A stretch of 64,000 bases of DNA from Bradyrhizobium lablabi (GCF_018131005.1 NZ_JAFCJK010000006.1:434001-498000), one strand, 5' to 3'; numbered from the stretch's first letter, positions 8,784 to 18,556 are shown. Notes: generated from the sequence alone by a model not told the origin. Program-made: numbers and translations.

Positions 8784-9061
8784 TGAACCTGATTCGGCTT
8801 TTTGGCAGTCGCGCTGCATCCGCTCCCGTGGCGCGGGAGCGGCTGCAGATCCTGCTTTCGCATGAGCGAGGCCGGAACGGCGCGCCCGATCTCCTGGAAC
8901 TTCTGCGCTCGGAGATCCTCGGGGTGGTGTCCAGGCATGTCGAACTCGATCCGGAGAAGATCGTGGTCCGGATGGACCGGGGCAAGTTCGTCTCGATGCT
9001 GGAAGTCGACATCGAGGTGCCGAACGGCGTGCAACGATCAAAGATGGCGGCTGCCACATGA
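8780..9061 (+). CDS. minE: Cell division topological specificity factor MinE
   Basis: MinE stimulates MinD ATPase activity and drives the pole-to-pole oscillation. The 93-aa product matches the family layout: an amphipathic N-terminus (MNLIRLFG), the anti-MinCD helix (VARERLQILLSHERG) and the C-terminal topological specificity domain (LLRSEILGVVSRHVELDPE). The ATG overlaps the minD stop (ATGA), and its own stop overlaps the start of the next small gene. Confidence 0.95.
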   Translation: MMNLIRLFGSRAASAPVARERLQILLSHERGRNGAPDLLELLRSEILGVVSRHVELDPEKIVVRMDRGKFVSMLEVDIEVPNGVQRSKMAAAT

Positions 9062-9351
9062 CCGCAGACAGCAACAGTCACATCGCCTGGCAACGCGCGC
9101 AGCTCCGCAGGCACCGCGCCGCGCTGAAAGACCTCGAGGCCAGTCAGCAGTCGGGCCCGAATTGCAGCCGCGCGGTGCAGATGACGATCGCCGAATTGCG
9201 GCGCAAGATCGGCGAATCCGGCCGATGCATCGCCGAGTATGAGCGGCGGACCCGCCGGCCGCTGGCAACCGATCTCGGCAGCCTTGCGAGCGTGAGCTGG
9301 ACGCACTGGAACGCCAACACGCCGGTTAAGCCCCAGCGCCGCCGCGCGTGA
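9058..9351 (+). CDS. Small hypothetical protein translationally coupled to minE
   Basis: This 97-aa, strongly basic protein begins with an ATG overlapping the minE stop (ATGA), the same coupling seen between minD and minE. The first 70 residues are helical and charged (WQRAQLRRHRAALKDLEAS), suggesting a coiled coil; the C-terminus is Arg/Pro-rich. There is no signal peptide or membrane segment. I recognise no family. The coupling suggests a role with the Min proteins, but this is inference only. Confidence 0.7.
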   Translation: MTADSNSHIAWQRAQLRRHRAALKDLEASQQSGPNCSRAVQMTIAELRRKIGESGRCIAEYERRTRRPLATDLGSLASVSWTHWNANTPVKPQRRRA

Positions 9352-9370
9352 GCTGTTGTCGGCGCATGCA

Positions 9371-9450
9371 ACCGTCATTGTGAGGAGCGATAGCGACGAA
9401 GCAATCCATGCCGCCACACGCGCGGTTGGATGGATTGATTCGCTTCACTC
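9371..9450. repeat. Dispersed palindromic repeat (REP-like)
   Basis: The element starts with CCGTCATTGTGAGGAGCG and GAAGCAATCCATG. A rough complement (TGGATTGATTCGCTTCACTCG) follows about 20 bp later. It is related to the clearer copy at 40182-40272. It lies between convergent genes. Confidence 0.65.
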
Positions 9451-9526
9451 GCACGACAGCGCACAGAGCGAATTGCGGCCCCGTCATCGGCGCGCGGCGC
9501 GACCTGCTCGCCCGCGGCGGCCAGCC

Positions 9527-10336
9527 TTACAGCAGGAACGAAAGCGCCGCCGCGCACTGGTCCTCCACCTTGAGCGTGAGAAGCTCGTCGGCGCGGGTTC
9601 GGCCGAGATTGACGGCAGCGATCGGCAGCCCCCTTCGTTCCGCCATCTGCACGAAGCGAAAGCCGGAATAGACCATCAGCGACGATCCGACGACCAGCAT
9701 GGCGTCGGCCTGCTCCAGATGGCTCCGGGCTGAAGCGACCACATCGCGCGGCACGTTCTCGCCGAAGAACACCACGTCGGGTTTGAGGATGCCGCCGCCA
9801 CAGGACCGGCAAGCAGGCACGACGAAGCACGAAAAGTCCTGGTGTTCGAGATCGGCGTCGCCGTCGGGCGCATCCGCGGCATCGAGGCCAAGCCAGCAGG
9901 GGTTCAGGCGCGCCAGCTCGCCCTGATACGCCTCGCGCGTCGTCGTGGCGGCGCACCCGAGACAGCGGACGACGTCGAGGCGTCCGTGCAGGTCGATAAC
10001 CCGCCTGCTGCCGGCGGCCTGGTGCAGCCGGTCGACATTCTGGGTCAGGAGCAGCTCGCATCGGCCTCGCTCTTCGAGGCTTGCCAACGCGCGATGCGCG
10101 TCATTCGGCGCGGCGCGGCCGAACCGCCGCCAGCCGACCATGCTCCGTGCCCAATAGCGCTGCCTTGTGCCGGCCTCGTTGAGAAACGCCTGGATGGTGA
10201 CCGGCCGCGTCCGCTTCCAGTTGCCGTCGCTGTCGCGATAATCGGGAATGCCGGAATTCGTACTGCAGCCAGCCCCGGTCAGGACGAACAGGCGTCGGTG
10301 CCTGTCGACGAAATCCTCGAGGGCGCGATGTGGCAT
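9527..10336 (-). CDS. Sir2-family NAD-dependent protein deacylase (sirtuin)
   Basis: Sirtuins remove acyl groups from lysine using NAD+. The 269-aa protein has GAGCSTNSGIPDYR (residues 21-34, NAD binding), TQNVDRLH (near 98-105) and the catalytic histidine in DLHG. A four-cysteine zinc site is formed by CLGC and CRSC. The GCST variant and the long loop between the two cysteine pairs resemble the SIRT4/class II type more than the short CobB type. It is convergent with the min operon and divergent from the cytochrome c gene. Confidence 0.92.
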   Translation of the reverse strand: MPHRALEDFVDRHRRLFVLTGAGCSTNSGIPDYRDSDGNWKRTRPVTIQAFLNEAGTRQRYWARSMVGWRRFGRAAPNDAHRALASLEERGRCELLLTQNVDRLHQAAGSRRVIDLHGRLDVVRCLGCAATTTREAYQGELARLNPCWLGLDAADAPDGDADLEHQDFSCFVVPACRSCGGGILKPDVVFFGENVPRDVVASARSHLEQADAMLVVGSSLMVYSGFRFVQMAERRGLPIAAVNLGRTRADELLTLKVEDQCAAALSFLL

Positions 10337-10461
10337 GGCGCCACATGTAGTGCACTTGCAGCGCTTGCACCAGATGCAGAGGCGTCCGCAGTGGCGGAGG
10401 ACCCTTCATGCGGTCTCCGCGTTGACGCGTGGTGCAGGTGCGCCGTCGAAGAGGTGATCTC

Positions 10462-10839
10462 ATGCAGCCAAGGTTCGTCGTCATCTGCGGGATGACGTCC
10501 CTGATGTTGTCGCCGTCCCATGGACAGGGTGGAGGTTCCACGGCGGAGCAGGCGTTCAACAATTCCTGCCGGACCTGCCACACCATCAAGGAGGGTGACA
10601 ACCGCGCCGGCCCGAACCTGCACAATATCATCGGCCGCAAGGCCGGATCGGTGGCGAACTTTCGCTATTCCGACGCGATGAAGTCAGCCGACTTCGTCTG
10701 GGACGATGACAAGCTTGCGCGCTTTATCGAGAATCCCGATGCCCTGGTGTCCGGCAACGGGATGAAACCGTACACCGGCGTGCGATCGTCCGACGACCGC
10801 TCGAAGATCGTGGAGTTCCTGAAATCTCCGGGCAAGTAG
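10462..10839 (+). CDS. Class I c-type cytochrome
   Basis: This 125-aa protein is a soluble periplasmic electron carrier of the cytochrome c2/c550 type. An N-terminal hydrophobic segment acts as a signal peptide (cleavage near SHGQG). The haem motif CRTCH is at residues 36-40 and the methionine ligand is in NGMKPYTG, followed by the usual C-terminal helix (DDRSKIVEFLKS). GAGGTGA precedes the ATG at 10462; an in-frame upstream extension would place arginines ahead of the signal and is less likely. The redox partner is unknown. Confidence 0.9.
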   Translation: MQPRFVVICGMTSLMLSPSHGQGGGSTAEQAFNNSCRTCHTIKEGDNRAGPNLHNIIGRKAGSVANFRYSDAMKSADFVWDDDKLARFIENPDALVSGNGMKPYTGVRSSDDRSKIVEFLKSPGK

Positions 10840-10860
10840 CGGTCCGCCTGAGGCGCCGCC

Positions 10861-12042
10861 TCACCGGGTCGGCATCACGAACACCTGGCCCGGATGAATC
10901 AGATTGGGATTACGGATTTGCGTCTTGTTCGCGCGGTAGATCACCACGTAGCGCTGTCCCGCGCCCAAGGCGCGCTGGCTGATGCGCCAGAGGCTGTCGC
11001 CGCGGGAAACGGTGGCCGTCATGACTTTCGGGACGATCACGGATGACTGCGAAGGTTTGTTCGGGACAGCGGCCGAGTCGGCGGCCGCCAGTCGCGGCCG
11101 CGGGGCAACGGCGGCTTGTGACTCGCTCGAGGTTGAAGTCTGCGGCTGAAGCGAGCCGGCAGCGATGGTGTCGGGAACGTTGAACGGCACTTCGGCGCGA
11201 CCGCGGACGGCGCCGGAATCCGAATCGACCTCGTCCAGCCTGACGCGATAGCCGCCGGGCTTCACGCCCGCGTTGATCGTCACCGAGAGACGCCCATCGT
11301 CGCCGGCGGTCGCCGACGCCACGAAGCTGTCGTTGAGATAGAGCCGCGCGCTGGCGCCCGGGCGGGCCCGGCCACTGACATGGAGTTTTCCGTTCGCCTC
11401 GGTCTCGACCGCCTCGACAACCACCTTGCCTGCCACCGGCCCTGACGTGGGAGGCGTGGATAGCACCCGGGTCGGCTTGTCGGGGCTCATCAGCGCCACG
11501 ATCGGCCGCTCATTCGGCGTGGGCTCGAGCGCGACCGCTACGCTTTGCCGGGACACGACTTCGCTGCCGTCTCCCTTCCGGGCACGCAGGGTCAGGTCAT
11601 AGTTCCCCGGAGGAAGCGCGCGGGGGATCATTGCGAATTGTCCGGATTGATCGGCGACTACCCGGTCGTGTGGCTCGCCATTGCGCAGCAACTCGACCGT
11701 TGCGCCTGGTGCCGCTCGGCCGGCGACCACCGCCTCGCCGTTCGGCTCGATACGGACGACGTCGAACTCGGGTAGCTGGTCGCCGCCCGGTGCCGGCGGC
11801 GGCCCTGCAATCGCTGCCGCCAGCTTGCCCGCCTCCGACTGAGCCGCGGAGACGTCGGCCGCGCCCTGATCGCGCGCCTCTGCCGGCGGTGCGGCGGTTG
11901 CAACGCCCTTCGCATCGACAGTTGCCGTACCGGCTGACGGAATCTGCAAGGTGCGCGGGACAGCGAACATCAACGCCGCGACTCCGCCGGCGGCAAGTGC
12001 GATGAATGGCAAAACCATTCGGTTCATCGATATCGCGCTCAT
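10861..12042 (-). CDS. Membrane-anchored LysM-domain protein
   Basis: The 393-aa product has one N-terminal membrane segment (MVLPFIALAAGGVAALMFAV), an Ala/Pro-rich linker, and two similar beta-rich modules (about residues 95-175 and 205-290) with PGATVEL and PGASARL. These resemble Ig-like repeats. It ends in a LysM domain (VSRGDSLWRISQRALGAG ... NPNLIHPGQVFVMP) that binds peptidoglycan. The protein is probably tethered to the inner membrane and reaches into the periplasm. It is convergent with the cytochrome c gene, only 21 bp apart. Confidence 0.88.
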   Translation of the reverse strand: MSAISMNRMVLPFIALAAGGVAALMFAVPRTLQIPSAGTATVDAKGVATAAPPAEARDQGAADVSAAQSEAGKLAAAIAGPPPAPGGDQLPEFDVVRIEPNGEAVVAGRAAPGATVELLRNGEPHDRVVADQSGQFAMIPRALPPGNYDLTLRARKGDGSEVVSRQSVAVALEPTPNERPIVALMSPDKPTRVLSTPPTSGPVAGKVVVEAVETEANGKLHVSGRARPGASARLYLNDSFVASATAGDDGRLSVTINAGVKPGGYRVRLDEVDSDSGAVRGRAEVPFNVPDTIAAGSLQPQTSTSSESQAAVAPRPRLAAADSAAVPNKPSQSSVIVPKVMTATVSRGDSLWRISQRALGAGQRYVVIYRANKTQIRNPNLIHPGQVFVMPTR

Positions 12043-12411
12043 GATGCCTGTTCGTTGACCATCCCGCCTGACTGGCCGAAGCTTTTCGAATCTCTGGGTG
12101 GAGCCTGCGCCGATTTGTTTGGTCCATCAAGTGGACTCAATGGGTACGCCGTCGGTCAACCGGGCTGACCGACGCGCCGTCAGCGGCGCTCCTGGCTCGG
12201 CACAGCGCTCTCACGGGATCGTCAGATACGCGTTTCGGCTACACGTCAGGATTGACAGCATGGGAACAAAATGGGAACATAGTTTTCAGATCCGAGGGTG
12301 TCGTTTACCAACGCAGCCGCGCATGCACACGGCGAAATAGATCATACTGGCTACTTATGGATGTGCCATAAACGTCACCTTTAGTCGGTCGAGGCGGGGG
12401 TAAAGTGCGTC
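12043..12411. other. Intergenic region between divergent LysM and protease genes
   Basis: This 369-bp stretch has no credible gene. It contains a direct repeat of ATGGGAACA at 12260-12268 and 12271-12279, which could be an operator, but there is no further support. Confidence 0.4.
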
Positions 12412-13677
12412 ATGAGAGTTGCAATGTGGGCGGTCGTTGCGGCCGCGTGGTTGATTCTGTCCGCAACAGCTTCGAGCGCCCGTGGCCCATATGGGTCGAT
12501 CACCGTCGGCAACTGGAAAGGCGGCGCCTTCACCGACGATAAGAACGGCGGGTTCAGCCATTGCTCGGCGACAACGATCTATCAGAGCGGAATCTACTTC
12601 TCGGTCTCGATCGCCGCGAATGGAAACTGGTGGCTGGGGTTCGCTCACGAGGACTGGCGGCTGACGCCGGGGCAAGCATTCCCACTCGCACTGACATTCG
12701 ACGCCCAGCCTGCGTTCAATGTCTACGGCATGCCGAGGGACGCGCACATCGTCAGCGTCGACCTGCCGGTGAACTCGGCCCTGATCAGCCAGTTCCGCAA
12801 GGCGCGGCAGATGACGGCCTTTGCGCAAGGGCAGTTGTTTCAATTCAACCTGAGTCAGACCGCGCAATTGCTGCCCGCGTTGGTCAATTGCGTTGCTTCG
12901 ATCAAGAAGAACGGCATCGCCAACGCCGGCGAGTTCGCGCTGGTCGCGCGGCCCGCAGCCGCCTCGCCGCCACAGCAAGCCGCACTAAGCGCGGCGCCCG
13001 GATCAACCAGGTCCGCGACCCAGACCGGTACCGGCTTTGTCGTCAGCAGCAGCGGGCACGTCGTGACCAACCAGCACGTCGTCGGCGGTTGCGGCGAGAT
13101 ATCGGGCAATTTGAGCGGCGAGGCGCCGGCAAAGCTGCGGCTGGTGTCGAGCGACGAGACCAATGACCTCGCGCTGTTGCAGGCACCAAGTCCCTTCAAG
13201 GAGGTCGCCAGCATCCGGCAAAACTCCATTCAGGTCGGCAACGGCGTGGTGGCGATCGGCTTTCCCTATCATGGGCTGCTGACATCCGATTTCACCGTGA
13301 CCACGGGCATCGTCAGTTCGCTGAGCGGCATCCTCAACGACACCCGTCACCTCCAGATCAGCGCGGCGGTACAGCCGGGCAACAGCGGCGGGCCGCTGTT
13401 GGACCTTGGTGGCGCCGTCGTCGGCGTGGTGGCTGCGAAGCTCGACGCGGTCAAGGTTGCCCGGGCGACCGGGACCATTCCCGAAAACATCAATTTCGCC
13501 ATCAAGACCGGCGCGCTTCGCGACTTCCTCGACAACAGCGCCGTGACATATCGGGCCTCCGAGTGGCGAGACGGGGCCAAGAAGGAAACGGCCGATATCG
13601 CCAGGGAGGCGCGTGGCTTCACATTGTTGATCACGTGTACCGTGAACGAGCAGAGCGCTAAAAAGCCGGGCAATTGA
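12412..13677 (+). CDS. Exported trypsin-like serine protease (HtrA/S1C type) with N-terminal extension
   Basis: The 421-aa protein has a Sec signal peptide (VAMWAVVAAAWLILSATA), then an extra domain of about 165 residues with no recognised family. A chymotrypsin-fold protease domain follows. The triad is H222 (TNQHVV), D252 (ETNDLAL) and S325 (QPGNSGGPL). There is no PDZ domain, unlike DegP. Two cysteines near the start of the mature protein and one in the protease domain could form disulfides. It probably acts in the periplasm or outside the cell. The substrate is unknown. Confidence 0.88.
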   Translation: MRVAMWAVVAAAWLILSATASSARGPYGSITVGNWKGGAFTDDKNGGFSHCSATTIYQSGIYFSVSIAANGNWWLGFAHEDWRLTPGQAFPLALTFDAQPAFNVYGMPRDAHIVSVDLPVNSALISQFRKARQMTAFAQGQLFQFNLSQTAQLLPALVNCVASIKKNGIANAGEFALVARPAAASPPQQAALSAAPGSTRSATQTGTGFVVSSSGHVVTNQHVVGGCGEISGNLSGEAPAKLRLVSSDETNDLALLQAPSPFKEVASIRQNSIQVGNGVVAIGFPYHGLLTSDFTVTTGIVSSLSGILNDTRHLQISAAVQPGNSGGPLLDLGGAVVGVVAAKLDAVKVARATGTIPENINFAIKTGALRDFLDNSAVTYRASEWRDGAKKETADIAREARGFTLLITCTVNEQSAKKPGN

Positions 13678-13728
13678 GCTGGAGCGTCCTGATCCAATCC
13701 GAACCGATAGCGCTCTCGCCGCGTCGCC

Positions 13729-14670
13729 TTACGCCGCGCGCTTCAGCGTATGCAGCGTGACCTCAGCCGGGCAGTTGAGTCGTACCGGCGAGAGGCTGGT
13801 GCCGGCGCCTCGCGAGGTGTAGCCGGCCAGTTGTTCGTGGCGCCAGGCGCCGGCGCCCATCCGGCGCGGCAGTCGCGCCTCGAGCTTGATCGCGATGCCG
13901 CCGGGCAGGCAGAGCTGGCCGCCATGGGTGTGGCCGCTCAGCATGAGGTCGAAGCCAGCTTGCGCCGCCGCGTGGTAGGATTCGGGCGTATGGGCGAGCA
14001 GGATCGAGAAGGCCTCACGCGGAATCGCTGCCGCGGCCTTCGTGATATCGTCGATGCGATAGAAATGCGCGTCGTCGATGCCGGCGAGATGGATCGTCTC
14101 GCCGCCGCGCGCGATCGCCTCGGATTCGTTGAACAGCATGCGAATTCCCATCGCCTCGAGTGCGGGCGCCATGCGGATGCTGTCATGATTGCCGAGGATG
14201 CCGTACAGCGGCGGTTTCAGCCGTGTGCACAAATCCTTCATCAGCAACAGGCTCTTGCCGAACGGACCGAACGTGGCGCCGCGATAGTCGCCGGTCAGCA
14301 CGCAGGCGTCGTAGGCGAGGTCGGCGACGAGGCTCAGGACGTGCTGCATGGCGCCGACGCTGATATCGGTGTGGAGATCGCTGAGGTGGAGGATGGTGAA
14401 GCCGTCGAAGGCGTTCGGCAGATGCGCCGACATCACAATATTGCGCTTCACCTCCACATGGTCGGCGTTGCGGCGCGCGCGGCCATAGAGGCCGGCCAGT
14501 TTCAGCGCACCCTCGACGATCATCGGGGCGACGCGCCAGTTCTCGAAATTGAAGACCAGCGTCCCCTGGCCGAACAACTGCGCCTCGTGCTCGGTCTCGA
14601 TCGCGAGCCGGCGTGCGACATGATCGTCGCCGATCCGCGCGATCAGTCGTTCGAGATTTACTTCCGTCAT
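13729..14670 (-). CDS. Calcineurin-like metallophosphoesterase
   Basis: All di-metal motifs are present in order: DLH (in ILHLSDLH), GDY, GNHD, H in LLAHTPE and GHTHGGQ. The 313-aa protein therefore binds two metals and hydrolyses a phosphate ester, as in the YkuE branch. It has no membrane anchor. The frame is open further upstream to an ATG at 14727, but the extension is Arg-rich and I chose the ATG at 14670 (TEVNLERLIARIG). The upstream BVMO gene on the same strand lies 100 bp away and may be co-transcribed. Confidence 0.86.
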   Translation of the reverse strand: MTEVNLERLIARIGDDHVARRLAIETEHEAQLFGQGTLVFNFENWRVAPMIVEGALKLAGLYGRARRNADHVEVKRNIVMSAHLPNAFDGFTILHLSDLHTDISVGAMQHVLSLVADLAYDACVLTGDYRGATFGPFGKSLLLMKDLCTRLKPPLYGILGNHDSIRMAPALEAMGIRMLFNESEAIARGGETIHLAGIDDAHFYRIDDITKAAAAIPREAFSILLAHTPESYHAAAQAGFDLMLSGHTHGGQLCLPGGIAIKLEARLPRRMGAGAWRHEQLAGYTSRGAGTSLSPVRLNCPAEVTLHTLKRAA

Positions 14671-14769
14671 CGCCCGCCGTCGGGACCGCGCGCTCCGGCG
14701 GAAGCGCGTGCGGTTCGACGCGAACATAACACGGCCGATGTCTGCGCGGACAGAGTGCGACGGGTCCGC

Positions 14770-16518
14770 TCAGACCACGGGCACGCGTTTGGCCGCGACC
14801 GCCGCCGGCGAGATCACCTCGATGTCGAGCGGCACCTGCCAGCGCCCTGTGAAGCGCACCTGGGGTGGCGCGTTGCTGTTGCGCGCGCCTTTGAGCACGA
14901 AGCCGTCGTATCCTGAGTTCATCACCGCGTTGCATTTCTGCACATAGACCGGGAAGCCGCCAATATAAGGCATGAACACGCGCGGACGGCCGGGGATGTT
15001 GGCGCCGACATACCAGGAGCTGCAGGTCGAGCGCAGCGACACTGTCGAAACGTCGTTGACATGGCTGACCCAGGCCTCCTCGTCCTCGTGTGTCGGCTCG
15101 ATCGTGGCGGCGCCGACGTCGCGCATGTGGCCGAGGCAATCCGCCAGCCAGTCCACATGCTGTTCGATTGCCTGGATCATGCTCGCCAGCACCGACGGGC
15201 TGCCGGGACCGGTGATCATAAACAGGTTCGGGAAGCCCTCGGAAGCGATCCCGAGATAGGCGCGGGGGCCCGCCCGCCACTTCTCGGCAAGCGTCCGGCC
15301 GCCACGGCCGGTGATCGCAATCCTGTCGAACGAGCCGGTCATGGCGGCAAAGCCGGTTGCCGAGACGATCGCATCGAACCCGTGCTCGGTGCCGTCGACC
15401 ACGATTCCCTCGGCCGTGAAACGTTCGATCGGCGTCGTCGATACGTCGACCAGCTTGACGTGCGGCAGGTTGTAGGTCTCGAAGTAATTGGTATCGACAC
15501 AGAGCCGCTTGCAGCCGAATACGTTTCGCGGGCACAGCAACTCGGCAGTTCCGGGATCCTTGACGATGCTGCGGATCTTCTTCCGCGCGAATTCGGCGAT
15601 GGTGTCGTTGGCGGCCTTCTCGAACAGAAGGTCGCCATAGGCGCCGAGGAAGGGAAGGCCGCCGCGCTGCCACGCCGCCTCGTATTGCTCCTCGCGCTCC
15701 TCTGCGCTCGCCTGCAAGGCGGGTTGGATGTTGAATGGGAAATAGAAGCCGGTTGGGCGCGCGCGCGCTTTCGCGCGCAGCTCCGGGTAGTGCGCCTTGG
15801 CCTCCTTCAGATATTCCTCCGAAAGCGCCGCGTTCCACGCCGGCACCGACCAGGTTGCGGTGCGCTGGAACACCGTGAGCTGCGTGGCCTGCCGTGCGAT
15901 GATCGGGATCGACTGGATCGCGGACGAGCCGGTGCCGATGACGCCGACGCGCAAGCCGGTGAAGTCGACACCCTCATGCGGCCACTCGCCGGTGTGATAG
16001 ATCGGTCCCCGGAACTGGTCCGTGCCGGGGAAGGCGGGACGATTCGGTGCCGACAGGCAGCCGACCGCCATGATGCAGAACTTCGCCGTGACCTTGTCGC
16101 CGCGGTCAGTCTCGATCAGCCACGCGCCCGCCGTCTCGTCGAAGCTCGCCGCGGTGACGCGGGTGTCGAACGCGATCTGACTGCGCAGGTCGAATCGGTC
16201 GGCGACATGGTTGGCATAGGCGAGGATTTCCGGCTGCGGCGAATATTTCTCCGACCAGCTCCACTCCTGGTCGAGGTCTTCGGAGAACGAGAAGGAGTAT
16301 TGCAGGCTCTCGACGTCGCAGCGCGCGCCGGGATAGCGGTTCCAGTACCAGGTTCCGCCGACGCCGCCGCCCGCCTCATAAACCCGCGCGGTGAGGCCGA
16401 GCCCGCGCAGGCGGTGCAGCATGTACATCCCGGCGAAGCCCGCGCCGACCACAACGGCGTCGACCGTTCCGGTTTCGGCAGGGCGCGCAGTCACGCGCGC
16501 AGCGCTCTCTTGAACCAT
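14770..16518 (-). CDS. Flavin-containing monooxygenase, Baeyer-Villiger type
   Basis: The 582-aa protein has two Rossmann motifs, GAGFAG (25-30, FAD) and GTGSSA (195-200, NADPH). Between them is the Baeyer-Villiger fingerprint FxGxxxHTxxWP (FRGPIYHTGEWP, 169-180). Such enzymes insert oxygen next to a ketone carbonyl with NADPH and O2. Length and motif order fit the cyclohexanone/phenylacetone monooxygenase group. A purine-rich ribosome-binding site precedes the ATG. The substrate cannot be inferred; the neighbours are not a clear catabolic operon. Confidence 0.92.
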   Translation of the reverse strand: MVQESAARVTARPAETGTVDAVVVGAGFAGMYMLHRLRGLGLTARVYEAGGGVGGTWYWNRYPGARCDVESLQYSFSFSEDLDQEWSWSEKYSPQPEILAYANHVADRFDLRSQIAFDTRVTAASFDETAGAWLIETDRGDKVTAKFCIMAVGCLSAPNRPAFPGTDQFRGPIYHTGEWPHEGVDFTGLRVGVIGTGSSAIQSIPIIARQATQLTVFQRTATWSVPAWNAALSEEYLKEAKAHYPELRAKARARPTGFYFPFNIQPALQASAEEREEQYEAAWQRGGLPFLGAYGDLLFEKAANDTIAEFARKKIRSIVKDPGTAELLCPRNVFGCKRLCVDTNYFETYNLPHVKLVDVSTTPIERFTAEGIVVDGTEHGFDAIVSATGFAAMTGSFDRIAITGRGGRTLAEKWRAGPRAYLGIASEGFPNLFMITGPGSPSVLASMIQAIEQHVDWLADCLGHMRDVGAATIEPTHEDEEAWVSHVNDVSTVSLRSTCSSWYVGANIPGRPRVFMPYIGGFPVYVQKCNAVMNSGYDGFVLKGARNSNAPPQVRFTGRWQVPLDIEVISPAAVAAKRVPVV

Positions 16519-16690
16519 AGTTCGTCTCTTCCCCGTCTTTGTCTTGGCCGGCGCCTCGTTGGACGCGGCAACGGAAAGATTAGGGCTGATGCGGCGAGGC
16601 CTGCAAGCAAGCGCGTTGCCGCGCCGGGTATGGCTCCTATGCTGCCGTGGCGATCGCCGCGGTATCGGAGCGCCTCTTAACTCGATCGAG

Positions 16691-18556
16691 CTAGTTCTCG
16701 GTCGTCCTCACCAGCCTGATCAGCTCGTCGCCGTAATGTTCGAGTTTCTTGTCGCCGATCCCGGCGATGCAGCGAAGCTCGGTCAGGGTTTCCGGGCGCA
16801 CGGCGGCGATGCCGTCGATGGTGGAATCATGCAGCACGACATAGGCCGGCACGCCGCGCTGCCGCGCCACCTCCGCGCGCCACGCACGCAAGGCGGCATG
16901 CAGCGCGGGGCTTGCGGCCTCCTTGCCATTGGCTGCGGTCGCCAACTCGCCGCGGCGAGACTTGTCGCGGATCGCACGGTTGCGCGCGCCTTCAGGCTGC
17001 TCGCGCAGCATCACGGGGGTCTCGCCCCTCAGCACGCCGCGCGCAGCGTCGGTCAGTTTCAGCGCGCCATAGGCATCGCTGTCGGCACGCAGGTGCCCCA
17101 TCGCCACGAGCTGGCGCAGCACCGCGCGCCACTGCTTCTCATTGAGCTCGCGGCCGATGCCGAACACCGACAACTGGTCGTGGTTGAACTGTTTGACGCG
17201 TTCGGTCAGCCGGCCGACCAGCACGTCGATCAAATGCATCGCACCAAAGCGCTGCCCGGTGCGATAGGCGCAGGAGAGTAATTTCTGCGCCAACACCTTG
17301 CCGTCGCGGACGCGGGGCGGCGACAGGCAGTTGTCGCAATTGCCGCACCTCTCGGCCCTGTCGGTCTCGCCGAAATAGCCGAGCAGCCGGTGGCGGCGGC
17401 AATGCACGGTCTCGGCCAGCGCGACCAGCGCATCGAGCTTGCCGATCGAGACGCGCTTGAAGGCGTCGGAACCGGTCGACTCGTCGATCATGCGGCGCTG
17501 CTGCACGATGTCGGAGAGACCGTAGGCCATCCATGCGGTGGACGGCTTGCCGTCCCGGCCGGCGCGGCCGGTTTCCTGGTAATAGGCCTCGATGCTCTTC
17601 GGCAGGTCGAGATGCGCGACAAAACGCACGTCCGGCTTGTCGATGCCCATGCCGAAGGCGATCGTGGCGACGATCACGATGCCGTCTTCGTTGATGAAGC
17701 GGTCCTGATGCCGCGCACGCACGGCAGCATCGAGCCCGGCGTGATAGGGCAGCGCGGGAATGCCCGCATCCTTGAGCGTGGCCGCGACGTCGTCGACCTT
17801 GGCGCGGGACAGACAATAGACGACGCCGGCTTCACCTGAGTGCCGCTTGGCGATGAAGTTCTTCAGTTGCGTGACCGCGTTCTGCTTGTCTACGATCTCG
17901 TAGCGGATGTTGGGTCGGTCGAAGCTCGCGACAAAATGCGGCGCGTCAGTCAGCGAAAGACGTTCGGCGATTTCCTGGCGCGTCAACGCATCGGCGGTCG
18001 CGGTCAGCGCGATGCGCGGCACGTCGGGAAAGCGCTCGGCGAGCACGGAGAGACCGATATATTCCGGGCGGAAGTCGTGCCCCCATTGCGACACGCAATG
18101 CGCTTCGTCGATCGCGAACAGCGCGATCCGCGCCTGGCCGAGCAGACTGAGGCAGCGCGGCGTCAACAGGCGCTCGGGCGCGACATAGAGCAGGTCGAGA
18201 TTGCCCGCGAGCAGCCGCCGCTCGACCTCGGAGGCCTCCCCATACGACAGCGTCGAGTTCAAGACCGCTGCATTGACGCCGGCCTCGACGAGCCCTGCGA
18301 CCTGGTCGCGCATCAGCGCGATCAGCGGCGATACCACGATGCCGCAACCGTCGCGCAGCAGTGACGGCAACTGGTAGCACAGAGACTTGCCGCCACCGGT
18401 TGGCATCAGCACCAGGCAATTGCCGCCATCGGCGACGTGGCGTACAATCTGTGCTTGCGCGCCGCGGAAGCCTGGTAGCCCGAATATGGAATTGAGGACG
18501 GAAAGCGGATCGCGGGTCGGATTCGGAGTGCGATCGAGGGCTGGCTGGGCGGTCAT
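16691..18556 (-). CDS. recQ: ATP-dependent DNA helicase RecQ
   Basis: RecQ unwinds DNA 3'-5' in recombination repair. The 621-aa protein has the Walker A PTGGGKS (52-58), the DEAH box (AIDEAHC), the helicase C motif (YYQETGRAGRDG), the four-cysteine RecQ zinc site (from FGETDRAERCGNCDNC) with winged helix, and a C-terminal HRDC domain. The start was placed at the ATG at 18556; the open frame continues 23 codons upstream without good sequence. It is divergent from the cytochrome gene 98 bp away. Confidence 0.96.
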   Translation of the reverse strand: MTAQPALDRTPNPTRDPLSVLNSIFGLPGFRGAQAQIVRHVADGGNCLVLMPTGGGKSLCYQLPSLLRDGCGIVVSPLIALMRDQVAGLVEAGVNAAVLNSTLSYGEASEVERRLLAGNLDLLYVAPERLLTPRCLSLLGQARIALFAIDEAHCVSQWGHDFRPEYIGLSVLAERFPDVPRIALTATADALTRQEIAERLSLTDAPHFVASFDRPNIRYEIVDKQNAVTQLKNFIAKRHSGEAGVVYCLSRAKVDDVAATLKDAGIPALPYHAGLDAAVRARHQDRFINEDGIVIVATIAFGMGIDKPDVRFVAHLDLPKSIEAYYQETGRAGRDGKPSTAWMAYGLSDIVQQRRMIDESTGSDAFKRVSIGKLDALVALAETVHCRRHRLLGYFGETDRAERCGNCDNCLSPPRVRDGKVLAQKLLSCAYRTGQRFGAMHLIDVLVGRLTERVKQFNHDQLSVFGIGRELNEKQWRAVLRQLVAMGHLRADSDAYGALKLTDAARGVLRGETPVMLREQPEGARNRAIRDKSRRGELATAANGKEAASPALHAALRAWRAEVARQRGVPAYVVLHDSTIDGIAAVRPETLTELRCIAGIGDKKLEHYGDELIRLVRTTEN

